Source of the DNA: Flabesymbios commensalis
Lineage: Eukaryota > Annelida > Polychaeta > Terebellida > Flabelligeridae
Assembly (NCBI GenBank): GCA_964017125.1
Contig: OZ024914.1
Coordinates: forward strand, 28,439,073-28,503,072
DNA length: 64,000 nucleotides
Direction: 5' to 3'
In this document: piece by piece, positions 25,099 through 36,904 of the stretch
Numbering within the stretch: the stretch's first letter is position 1
How the letters are laid out: every line of letters starts with the position of its first letter
Translations under genes and position numbers: made by a program
Notes under the pieces: model-generated
Seen by the model: the letters and a program-made list of their open reading frames with translations, nothing else
What the model was told of the DNA's origin: nothing
Database searches by the model: none

Positions 25099-26763
25099 CA
25101 GTGTTGGCGGTAGGATGAGATATGTCTTAGCCACTGTGGCTAAAACCTCTGAAATGTTTTAGCCACATTTTCTTTCTTGTAGCCACAATATAATCATGTA
25201 CCAGTATCAAAAATAATTGTGATAATTGATACTAGTAGGCCTATTGATACAATAATTGTATCTTACCAGAGAAAGGTATTACCTGACGGTGAAGTTCAGA
25301 ACTAGTTCATGATTTAGGCCTAGTTTTCATTAACAGATTAAGCGATTAACCACAAACTTCATGAAAAACTTCCAAGCACTGATTAACTTTTGCAAATTAT
25401 TAGTAACTTCTTTTTTTATTCAATTGTAGTCATGGTAATCAAAACGCATGAAAGTATAAGAAAGTTGCAGCCTCTGCCTCATAATATTACTTGAAATAAG
25501 GTTGGAAATAAAACCATGCCCTACATTTTTGGTTGTTCACCAATATAGTCTATTTCACGTACGATTTGAATCCCCTAATCCTAAAATTGTTACGACAATT
25601 TCTAAAAAAAATAGATATAAAATGATTTTTATTTTTCGAAAGTCACTCCACAAATATTTTATGAACGTGTATTTTTTATGTGAACAGCCTTTCCTGGGGG
25701 TCAATTCGTTAGGTTTTTTTAAAATAAAATTTAAAAAAAGTTCCCCTATACCTACCTTATTTTGGAGAACAACCGGTATCCCCCCCCCCCCCAATAAGCT
25801 ATCTACTCCGTTTTGGAAGGCAGTAATAGCGGAAACAGAGGAATTTTTTTGCCTGGTCCTGACAGAAAGACCCAGCTCGTTGGAGAAATCAACTAGCAGT
25901 GGTAGGTGAATATGTCATGACTGCAGCAGTGTGTGAAATCAGGTTTCTAGTTCTACACTGACTATCCGAGCCTGTGGTAATGTTTCCTGTTCTTGATAAA
26001 TAATCACTTTGATTGATGACTTCGCAGTCCTCCTTAATGGGGTATCAGGCAAAGGGAAGATGCTGAGAGGCAGTTTTTTTACACAAATAAATGTTGTCCC
26101 AGCGTGGTGTTGGCTTAATGTGTTTGAATGATTGCTTATGTCCACCACAAGGTATTTCATCTTCTGGGGTTAATAGGTCACTGACTGTGACAGGTACGCC
26201 TAAAGCGATTGATCCATCCCAATGGCTCAATGCCACACAATGTGATAATGGTAATAAAATGTAAAACACAAATTATATGAATGCGGCGACAAAATAACTC
26301 GTAATACCAAGGTCATGAAACAAGGTTATGTGACATTAAACATCACATGTTCAGTGTGTATAAAACAACATAAAACGACATAATATTATCAAGTGGACAG
26401 ATCACAGGAATACGCCGTGGTCGTCCGCCATTTTGTTTTTTGTTGAGAATGTAGGCCTAAACAAACACAATTTGTGTGGTATAGTCAAAAACATAGGCTA
26501 CTAATTCTATATTTATAGATCGGCGAAATTGAAAGATTCTAACAAGATCGATTGAGAATTTTTTTAAACAAAATAAAACCATGTTATTGTCAGAAAAACG
26601 GTGGTGATACCGTCGTTTTCCCGCGATTTTTACTGCGAAAACGTGATGTTGAAACAACTCATTTTTGTCTTCGCCACTGTGGCTAATAGACATCACAAAT
26701 CTTCCGCCACATGGCAAATATCTTCGCATTTGGCGATGTCGCGAGCGGCCAGCACCAACGCTG
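25099..26763. mobile_element. hAT-like non-autonomous element (1.67 kb)
   Basis: Termini CAGTGTTGGCGGT and its imperfect inverse (reverse complement of the right end CAGCGTTGGTGCT), flanked by CTATAT on both sides (25093-25098 and 26764-26769). The allelic-like site at about 8751-8756 is empty. It carries the palindrome GCCACTGTGGC near both ends. Open frames inside (135 codons at 25502 and 119 codons on the minus strand at 26816) show no recognisable transposase. Confidence 0.72.
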
Positions 26764-26910
26764 CTATATGTGCCATTAAAATCGAAAGAAAATTTTTTTT
26801 TCAAAAGATGGACCAATATGTAACGAATAATAATAGGCCTACAAATTTATTTTGTACAGCAAATATTGTAGAAAATTTGTTCATTGTGACTAATAGTAGT
26901 AATATATTAA

Positions 26911-27106
26911 CCCTTTAACCGCTGAATTAAATAATTTAAATTTTCACACATTTGGAGTTGTGTCTCACTACCTTGACCCACAACTTTAAGTGAGAGAAAA
27001 CAACGCGTATTTGTTTAATTTGTAATTTAAGACTAAGCAATTTACAAATCTTGATGTTTAAATGGCTAATAAAATGGATTGAAGCGACTATAGTTGCGGT
27101 TTAAGG
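26911..27106. mobile_element. piggyBac-like MITE (duplicate of 8899-9105)
   Basis: Same element in duplication copy 2: TTAA then CCCTTTAACCGCT at the left and GCGGTTTAAGG at the right. Confidence 0.6.
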
Positions 27107-27339
27107 TGATTTAGGTGTAGGCCTAGCGGCAACAACAGAGGAAGTTGATGGCACTGCCCCAAGAAGAGATCCGACAGGACCTGAGGGAGACAAGAGTAGC
27201 ACTCAAGCTATGTGATCGACTCACACTCGATATAAACACTCAATATTGTTGACGCAATTGATTGACACAAGTGACATTAACTCATGTGAGTACGTGGTGA
27301 CGATTGGGCCTACTTGCAAACGTTGAATGTTAAACCATT

Positions 27340-27512
27340 TCTTCTTCTTCCGGTTTTAGTAATAGCATAACCGCCAATATAGTTCATGTCCACATGGTTT
27401 ATTGAATGATTTTACTTCTTGTGTGCCAATAAATTGAATCTTTGCTATCTCTATCAGCATGAACACCTGATGAATGTTTAATATGGAATATGAGGTGATA
27501 TGAATGAACCTT
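27340..27512. mobile_element. ~170-bp insertion in duplication copy 2
   Basis: Present only in this copy; the corresponding site near 9334 is uninterrupted. It begins with CTTCTTCTTCCGG. Family unknown. Confidence 0.45.
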
Positions 27513-28339
27513 AAGTGTTTTATTTGTTGTTGGGAAAATGCCCCCCTTTTGAAATAATAATGGGCCACATGCCCTATCATCTAAGGCCAATGCCCCCCCC
27601 CCCCTCCAAAAAATATCATGGGCCCCTTGGCCCCCTTTTTTCAGTTTATAAATCGGGGGCACTGAATATGTAATAGTACCAATCTCATACATATAGTTTT
27701 AACTATTTATATTGCCGTATATTAACCGTCTGCGTCCCTATGTTTGGGCTATATTAAAAAGAGCTATATTCAAGTTAAACTGAACGTAGATTTCAACCTA
27801 AGTCTATGCTAAAAACACAAATAGTAGGCCTAATTTATGTTCTTGTATTATAGACCCTATCGATGGAAGCTGATATTCAACATCACATTGTAATATAGGC
27901 CTAAATATCACGCTAATAGGGGCCTAATTAGAAGTTACTAAAATGTGTGGTACCAAAGCCATAAATTTATTTTGAATTGAATTTACAAATAGTTATATTA
28001 ATAATAAATGATTTCCTTTAATGCTTGGTCAACAATGTAGAGGGTGGCACAACAATATACTAAATATCCAGTTATTCCTTTTTCAATGCTAGTCCACCGT
28101 CTGCACTGCTGGCCCAACATTAAACTAATATTAATTCGATGTAGCTTCTGTAGAAAGCATAGCGTATATAGCTAGTGTAATATATTATCAGATTATGCTT
28201 TGCAGGCCTACGCATCGCGTTGACTACTGCAATGAGGCAATACCGCTGAAGTACAAAATGTATGCAATTTCACTCTGATACTATTATTTCAACAATTAAA
28301 AATTGAATATTAACTGTCGTTATAGCTGGTTTCCTTTGT

Positions 28340-29140
28340 TGTGACCTCTAAATGATTGGTTATTTGGTGACCATATTGTTTTGGATCTTTAGATGACATT
28401 GAAACGTAAGAATAACCATTCCAATGAATTCAGTGTATTCAAATTTAGGCCAATTTGGGTATTACACAAAATTCTAGGGCTATTTTGTCAAAAGATAAAA
28501 ATTTAATATGGCCGACGGAAGTCATCTTGCTTTGACCCCTAGATGACCTTGACTCGTAAAGATAATCATACCAGTGGAATCAGTGCATTCAAATTGGTCA
28601 AAGTGAGGTATTACACAAGATCCTAGGGCTTTTTTGTCAAGAGTTAAAAATTCAATATGGCCGACGGCAGCCATCTTCATTTTGACTCCTAAATGACCTT
28701 AAGTCGTAAAAAATAATCATACCAATGGAATCAGTGTATTCGAATTAGTCAAAAATGAGGTATTACATGAGATTCTAGGGCTATTATGTCAAAACATAAA
28801 ATTTCAGGATGGCCGATGGCAGTTATTTTGTTTTGACCCCTAGATAATCTTGAATCGTAAAAATAACCATACCAGTGGAATCTGTGCATTCAAATTGGGC
28901 AAAAATGATGTACTACATAAGATTATAGGGCTATTCTGTCAAAAGTTTAAAATTCAATATCACTGTCAACAGCCAGCTTGGTTTTGACCCCTAAATGACC
29001 TTTAATCGGGAAAATAATCATACCAATGAAATTGGTGTATTCAAATTAGTCAAAAATGAGGTATTACATAAGATTCTAGGACTAATCTGTCAAAAATTAA
29101 AAATTCAAGATGGCCAAGGGCAGCCATTTTGATTTATGCA
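28340..29140 (+). repeat. tandem array, ~150-bp unit
   Basis: About five units; ATGGCC motifs fall at about 28508, 28657, 28809, (28959, decayed) and 29110, giving 149-152-bp spacing. Each carries TTTTGACCCCTAAATGACC, AATAATCATACCAATGGAAT and GAGGTATTACATAAGATTCT. Begins just after the end of the segmental duplication. Confidence 0.88.
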
Positions 29141-32100
29141 AAGAAGCATATAAAAAAAAAAATGAAACATCGCCCCCACATCAGATCTTGTTTTACATAT
29201 GTTGGTCAACATGTGTGCAAAATCTCATAACTCTTTCCAGATTTAGACTTTCTAATGTCTTATGGGGTATAGCCTACTTTACTACAAGGTCGAAGGGAAG
29301 GGAGGCATAGACTGGTTTGAGCTGTGCCCAGGCGGGTACATAATTAGTCTGAAGCAGAAAAAGCAGGTTTGTTTTGACAGGCAGATTTGTAAAGTGAGGA
29401 AACCAGCTCGGCACTTTTAAGACTAAGAGATACATTTGATGCTGACTTAGCGATACATTTGATTTTTGCTGGGAGAGAGTGAGCGATCGACAATGTCAAC
29501 TTGATATCCGATTGGAAAACATTGCATATCCACCTCATGCATATATTTTCACAATGTTTTACATTTAGTCCATTTTAAATCACCGAGAAGTGTTGTTTTC
29601 GTGACCAGAGTATAGCAGATCTAGTTTGTAGACCTTGACAAAATCAACATCCGAGACCGATCTTGGCCGCTACAGTAGCCTGACCCTTTGCTTGCTAGCC
29701 TAGCCACCCAATTTTGCACAGAGGATTTGTAAATTCTTTCTACCACATTTCACCAGTTGACTCCCATAGCACCGATGTCGACCACAGACCACAGTAGTCT
29801 CTTCGTGTTTTTTTTTACACCCCTGTAAGCAGTTTTTCAAAGTAGAATGCATGTACAGTGTATGTCTTAAATCTTGAAACACTGATATGAATTAAGACTT
29901 AAATTTTATACCTTAAAGTAATTTTCAGTTTCTTAAAGTTAAATGTACTCCAATCATTTCAATCACACTCCCATATATCTTAATCTAACTTTTGGCCTAT
30001 AGTATTGATAAACTCAGTTGTCACGGATGATCAGACAATTTGTGAAGTCAAGTCTTGTAAGTACTATGTTAAGGATGGTAGGACATAAAGGCACAAAAAG
30101 AAACGCAACAAATCAAACATTTCTTATTTTGTGAAATTAAGTCAAAATGGCTCGGTTGGATTTAAATAATGTTTGTGTGTTGCATTTTTACCTGCATTTT
30201 GTATTTTGACGTCCATGAACAGACAAATGACCTTGAAATCGAAAGTACACTTCTGTGGTCATGGGCCAGCTGACCATGTTCACATTATGCGAGACATTTG
30301 AAAATTATGCGGGGAATTATGGGGGAATAAAAAGGCTGTTTTAAGATTCAGTTTGAGGTAATTTGTTCAAATATGATTGTGTAGCGTGATTTCAAGACAC
30401 CGAATAACCATGATAGGCCACGACAGGAAAGACTGACAACAAATAATGATCTGAAGATCCCTGTACGCCACAAAAATAACCAATTAATGAATGGTATATT
30501 TCAGTTTCTTGAAGCATATGAAATAATTTGAACAGTATATCCATTAAGTGGTGTTGCCCTTCTTTTTTTGTTTTGATTATCAGGGAAAGTAAGATAATCA
30601 CCCAACTTTTCAGGTTGTCCGTAAAATGGTTTGGTTGCCGAATTTTGGATCATAGTAGAGCCTGTGGCCTGTCTCATGTTTTTACGAGCACCACAGCCCC
30701 TGCCATACTGTTTTAAAACGCACATATTGTGACGAGATAATCTGCACCATGCACTGAAACAATGCACATATTTTGGTAAATCTTTATGGATTTTTGACTG
30801 GTTGGCCGACGGTAACCCTGAGAATGATATTTGGTAGTCCGACAGTCAAATGGTTTGTCTCGGACACCCGGAATGTCTGATTTCGTGCCCTGAGTATACT
30901 TACCACAAGGGTTCCCCCCAGAAAAATGAGAAAGCATCATGGTAACTGGTCGTTCGGGTTCAGCACGACGCACGTAGTCTGGAATCCGGAGGCATACCCC
31001 CCCTCCTCCGGAATTTTTTTATTATGAGAATCTTTTTATATATACCTTCTACTAATTTATAGAACTAATTTGTATCCACTGTTTGCACTGGTACATGTTA
31101 TTTTTTCTGACATTGTAAAATATTAAAGCAAAAAGTCCTAAGGAAAACCATAAGGTCTGTCTTTCATTTGTTAATTAGGCTTTATATTGACTATACCGTT
31201 TTTAGAATGACAACTGTTGCAGCCATGTGTAGACTGAAAAATAATAAAAAAAAGCATTTGATAATATGGCAGTTTGGGGAGAGCATTTAATGATTTTACT
31301 GAAGCATCATGGCATTTGGAAAAGTATCGTGGGAATTACTGAAGTGTCAGGTTGAAAGGTTGAAGCATCATGGTACCATGATGCTTTGACTCTTAGGGGG
31401 AAACCCTGACTGTCCACAAAAAAAACAATACCCTCGAGACAACTTCCACTTGACAGCATGGTGTCAACAGACAGCAAGACAGCTGTTAAAGCCAGTCTAC
31501 ATGATGTATGATTTAAATAAGATTTTTGCAACTGTTGGTACCGTAATCATGGTAATGAGTTAGTGTAATTCCCTTGACATTTATTTATTTTATTTTGAGA
31601 AAGTATTCTTGTTTTATTCTGGCTTTGAATAGAAACATTTCAACCAGCATTCTTGGTGAGCTCAATATTTCAACCATGAATAGATCAAGTGTGTATATAT
31701 CTACATGTATATTATATCATCGCACTGTCAACAAATGAGTGCATATTATTGTGTCTGATTCACAATAGCAAAAATGTATGGAGTTGATCAGATTTATTTT
31801 TACTTCAAGGTCAGATGAAGTCGTGAGTTTTAAATATTAGTATAAAAAATTACCAACTGATATAAATTATATTATTCCTGATATGATATCTACTAAACAG
31901 TTTGATACAAATTGGAAATGGCAAATGAATTCAAAACTATTATTTTCTATATTATGCACAATATCTGTTGAATTGTGTAGGATGGCTGGACCAATGAGCA
32001 CTATGAAACAAAATGAGCTTTTTAAGAAAGATATATATATATACCTTTGAAAAATTCGAAAAAATTATCATATTAAAATGATGATCTTACCATAATATAT

Positions 32101-32171
32101 TCAATATCTGGAAAACATTACAACATTGTAATCGTCCGACTTTAAATGACTCAAAGATGAGTGAGATATTT
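29141..32171. other. unassigned stretch
   Basis: Only the 24-base palindrome at 31363 and short microsatellite-like runs stand out. Confidence 0.5.
31363..31386. repeat. perfect 24-base palindrome
   Basis: AAGCATCATGGT followed immediately by its exact inverse ACCATGATGCTT. AAGCATCATGG also occurs singly near 30932 and 31304. Confidence 0.9.
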
Positions 32172-32306
32172 AGTAACCTCGCCCTATTAAGGTAACCTCG
32201 CCACAGTTAACCTCATCACAGATTTTGTAACCTCGCCATAGGCTGCCAGAATAATCTCGCCACAGCTTTGGTAACCTCGCCACAGGTGGCCACAACTTCG
32301 CCACAT
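32172..32306 (+). repeat. GTAACCTCGCCACA cassette, locus 3 (independent)
   Basis: Outside the duplication, but with the same order of cores and spacers as locus 1, ending in ACTTCGCCACA then TTAGCATTTATCA-like text. Confidence 0.85.
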
Positions 32307-32932
32307 CTATTATATTAGCATTTATCAGCCTCATCAGATAGTTTAACCATTTAATATAAATACCTTTAACCTGTTAATTTGAAATACAAAGAGATAAACA
32401 GATTTTGATTGACAAGTAATTGTGTTATAGTAAATGTCATAGAGTTGTACCTGCTTTAAGCACATGTATCGAAGAAATATTTTGTAGCCTTATAGTCTTA
32501 ACATTCAACAGAGGATCAGATTACTTTTGATTATCACAATACCAACAAGATCCAATTGACACTCGGCTATTGAGAACGCATTGAGTCAGAGTGTAGAACA
32601 CAACACGTGAGATTAACTCATGACTCATGAGTGATGACGTGGAACGACTGAGATCAAGGGTCAACACCCCCCCGTGTATGCTGTTAATCCTTTTAATGCT
32701 GTGAGCAAATTTTAATAACCAGTTGCAAACATGGTCCATTTGAACATGATCATTCCTTTAACATTTTCACTACTAGCGGTAAATACACTCTAGTATGGGG
32801 CCTACTGGCAAAGGAGAGGGACCCTATAAACTGGGTGGAAGGTTTGACATGGATGGGGCTTGCCCTTTCTTGCCCTAGGCCACGCCCGAGTCACTTCAAG
32901 GTCATTTTAGGTCAGATCAACCGAAAATTAAA

Positions 32933-35399
32933 TATAATTTTTGGTATGTGGGTTACTTCCAGGTGGATAATGGACAGGTTAAAATATTTTTAATTTTAAT
33001 TCAATATGCAAGGTCGCAGAGGAGAAAATGATGATGTTACGGCATTGGGCCGTCCGTAAACAATTCGTTTCCGGAGCATATCTCTGAAAGTACTTGTCCG
33101 ATTGTCTTCAAATTTTACACACAACACCCCTAGGGGGTCTAGTTGTGCCTTTTGGGGTATTTGAACTTTGACCTACTTCTGGTTCAGAACTATGACCTAT
33201 TTAGACGTTTTGACGCGCACTTCGTTTCCGGAGCAGATCTCAAAAAGTACTGGGCCGATGACAGTCATATTGCACATACATGTTCTCTAAGGTCCCCAGT
33301 TGTGCCTTTTCAGGTTTTTGGTCCTTGACCTTGAAGTTGACCCATCACTTTGACCTAATTTATAACATCGGTAAATCCGACTGAAAGATTTTGCGGAATA
33401 TCATGAAAACCGCTCAAGATAGCTTTACCATTACTATAAAACAAATTGTGAGGTTTCAGGAGAGGATGCATCTTGAAAAATTTCAAGTCGATAAAATTAA
33501 AAATGGCAGCCTATCGGCCATTATTCACCTCGACAAGCTGGATATTGCGGAATATCATGAAAACCGCTCAAGATAGCTACATCATTATTATCAAATAAAT
33601 TGTAAGGTTTCAGGAGAGGATGCATCTTGAAAAATTTTAAGTTGATAAAATTTAAAATGGCCGCCTATCGGCCATTATTCACCTCGACAGGCCTGATATT
33701 GTGGAATATCATGAAAACCGCTCAAGATATCTACACCATTACTATAAAAAAAATTGTAAGGTTTCAGGAGAGGATGCATTTAAAAAAAAAATTCAACTCG
33801 TCCAAGTTCAAAATGGCCGCCAATCGGCCATTATTCACTTTCACATGGCCGTTATTTGGTAAACTGTGCTAGATTGCTAGACCATTACTATAAAACAAAA
33901 TGTGTGATTTCAGGAGAGGATGCATCTTGAAAAAATTTGACTCGATAAAATTCAAAATGGCCGCTTATCGGCCATTATTCACTTTCACATGGCAGATATT
34001 TGGTCAACCGTGCTAGATGGCTAGACCATTACTATAAACGAAATGTGAGATTTCAGATGAGGATGCATCTTGAAAAAAATTGACTTGATCATATTCAAAA
34101 TGGCCACCTTTTCGGCCATTATTCATTTTCACATGGCTGATATTTGGTAAACTGTGCTAGATGGCTAGACCATTACCTGATTACTATAAAACAAAGTGTG
34201 AGTTTTCGGGGGAGGATGCACCCTGAAAATTTTTATCTTATGAATTCAAAATGGCCGACAATCAGCATTATTTACCTCGATAGGCCTGATATCAGGTAAA
34301 CCGTGCTAGATAGCTAGACCATTACTATAAAACAAAATGTGACGTTTCGGGAGAGGATGCCTTTTAAAAACTTTCGACTCAATCGAATTCAAAATGGCCG
34401 TCTATCGGCCACTATTTACTTTCACATTGCTGATATTTGGTAAACCGTGTTAGATAGCTGGACCATTACTATAAAACAAAATGTGAGATTACAAGAGAGG
34501 ATGCATCTTGAAAAAAATTGACTCGATCAAATTTAAAAATGGCCGCCTATCGGCCATTATTCACTTTCACATAGCCGTTATTTGGTAGCCGTACTAGATG
34601 CCTAGACCATTACTATAAAACAAAATGTGAGATTTCAGGAGAGGATGCATCTTGAAAAATTTTGACTTGATCAAATTTAAAATGGCCTCCTATCAGCCTT
34701 TATTCACTTTCACATGGGCGATATTTGGTAAACCGTGCTAGATGGCTAGACCATTACTATAGAATGAAATGTGATATTTCAGCTGAGGATGCATCTTGGA
34801 AAATTTCGACTTGATCAAATTTAAAATGGCCGCCTTTAGGCCATTATTCACTTTCACATGGCCAATATTTGGTAAACCGTGCTAGATAGCTAGAAGATTA
34901 CTATAGAATGAAATGTGAGATTTCAGTTGAGGATGCATCTTGAAAAATTCTGACTCGATCAAATTCAAAATGGCCCCCTATCGGCCATTATTTACTTTCA
35001 CATGCCCAATATTTTGCAAACTGTGTTAGATTTTAGTCCATTACTATAAAACAAAATTTGAGGTTTCGGGGGAGGATGCACCCTAAGTTTTTAACTTTTT
35101 TATATCGAATTCAAAATGACCGTAAATCAGCTATTAGTTATCTCGATTTGCCTGATATCGGGTAAACCGTGCCAGATAGGTAGACCATTACTGGGATTAC
35201 TGGATTACTGGGATTACTGATTAGGAACATTAATTTCAATGGAGGTTTGCAATCTCTGACAGACTGGGCTTCTTAGACCTAGTTTTCTTGCGTCTTGATT
35301 TTTGACCTAGCCTAGGACTACATTATTAACCCTATACACAAAATTGCTTAAATCAAATTCTAATTCGGAGCGGGAGCTCCTGGACTTATGTAGTCTTGT
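32933..35399 (+). mobile_element. 2.6-kb HINE family, copy D (5' truncated)
   Basis: Homology starts at about 32933, inside the leader, so the 5' hairpin is missing. The tandem array and complete 3' terminus are present, ending GTCTTGT before TTCTCTGG. It shows a small local expansion of the GGATTACT motif at about 35190-35220. Confidence 0.87.
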
Positions 35400-35478
35400 T
35401 TCTCTGGAAATTATATTCTGAACAGATAATATATTGTCAACGTCACACATTAATAGCTGTACATTTTTTGTCTATTTT

Positions 35479-36653
35479 TAGCCCGCCTTTTAATTTTAAT
35501 TAAAAAAGGTGGGCTATTGCAATTGAAGTTCGGCGTCGTCGGCGTCGGCGTTAACATTTACTTGTGGGCGCGATAACTTGAAAAGTTTTCCCTGTTTCCT
35601 TCCCAAATTTGTTTTGCATGTTACTAATGACCACTTCTCGGACAAGTTCAATAATGGCTGAAAAAAAATTCAAAATGGCCGACTTATTGCGATTTTTCAC
35701 CTTTTACGTCAATAATTTGACCTTGTGGGCGCGATAACTTGAAAAGTTTTTCACGTATCCTTTTCAAATTTGTTATGCATGTTACTAATGACCAGTTCTC
35801 GGACATGTTCAATAATGGCCGAAAAAAAAAAATGGCCGATTTATTGCGATTTTTCACTTTTTACGTCAATAATTTGACCTTGTGGGCGCGATAAGTTGAA
35901 AAGTTTTTCACATATCCTTATCAAATTGGTTATGCATGTTACTAATAAGTAGTTCTTGGACAAGTTTAATAATGGCCGAAAAAAAAAAAAAATGGCCGAT
36001 TTATTGCGATTTTTCACATTTTACGTCAATAATTTGACCTTGTGGGCGCGATAACTTGAAAAGTTTTTCACATATCCTTTTCAAATTTGTTATGCATGTT
36101 ACTAATGACCAGTTCTCGGACAAGTTCAATAATGGCTAAAAAAAAAAAAAAATGGCCGATTTATTGTGATTTTTCTCATTTTACGTCAATAATTTGACCT
36201 TGTGGGCGCGATAACTTGAAAAGTTTTTCACATATCGTCTTCAAATTTGTTATGCATGTTACTAATAAGTAGTTCTTGGACAAGTTCAATAATGGCTGAA
36301 AAAAAATTAAAAATGGCCGATTTATTGCGATTTTTCTCATTTTACGTCAATAATTTGACCTTGTAGGCGCGATAACTTCTCACAGGTATCCTCTTCAAGT
36401 TTGTTATGCATGTTGCTAATAAGCAGATCTTGGACAACCTCAATAATGGCCGGTAAAAAAATCAAAATGGTCAACTTATTGCGATTTTTCACGTTTATTT
36501 TACGTCCATAATTTGACCTTGTGGGCGCAATAACTTGAAAAGCGGCTGGTTTAACATACCATTTATATCTTGGGTTGTTATTTACGTGATGACATTCGTC
36601 TTTACTTCCTTTATCATAATTCGGCGGCGGGCTATTATCGAGTGTGCTCTTGT
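35479..36653 (+). mobile_element. second HINE-like family (1.18 kb, ~170-bp array)
   Basis: Same architecture as the 2.6-kb family but a different interior. The 5' hairpin at 35479-35516 has TAGCCC and CCTTTT facing AAAAGG and GGGCTA. The 3' end carries GGCGGGCTA (36626-36634), the exact inverse of the first nine bases TAGCCCGCC. A small GAG/CTC hairpin and the terminus CTCTTGT follow. The 3' tail TAATTCGG.GCGGG resembles that of the 2.6-kb family. Left and right flanking bases are both T. The body is a tandem array at about 35560-36540. Confidence 0.82.
35560..36540 (+). repeat. tandem array, ~170-bp unit
   Basis: Six units built around TTTGACCTTGTGGGCGCGAT, AACTTGAAAAGTTTTTCAC, TTATGCATGTTACTAAT and AATGGCCGAAAAAA. 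A-rich runs of variable length separate two ATGGCCG motifs in each unit. Confidence 0.9.
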
Positions 36654-36806
36654 TTGCTGTTTATTTTAATGGCACATACGTCTGTTTATAAAGACATCTA
36701 CACCACTAAAATCATATTAATTAATATTCCAATATTAATATTAAAAGTTAACAGGTTCAAAGTAAAGATTAACCTTTGAAAATACAAGGATAAATGCGTA
36801 TATATC

Positions 36807-36904
36807 AGGTGTGCGAAGTTATGGCGAGGTTACTCAGCCCCCTAGAGCGAGGTTATCAAAGCTGTGGCGCCGCGAGGTTACCTTGTGGCGAGGTTACCTG
36901 TTGC
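36807..36904 (-). repeat. GTAACCTCGCCACA cassette, locus 4 (inverted, shorter)
   Basis: About five cores on the minus strand (TGTGGCGAGGTTAC on the plus strand), with the TCAAAGC and ACTCAGCC spacers retained. Confidence 0.82.

Larger units (their letters stand above)
18438..28256. repeat. segmental duplication, copy 2 (with four insertions)
   Basis: Same sequence as 6556-10075, interrupted at 19229-21128, 21347-23945, 25099-26763 and about 27340-27512. Small substitutions and indels throughout indicate it is not very recent. Confidence 0.88.

Noticed and set aside
25502-25909. 135-codon open frame as a transposase remnant
   Set aside because: No DDE-type or hAT dimerisation motifs; probably non-coding interior of the hAT-like element.
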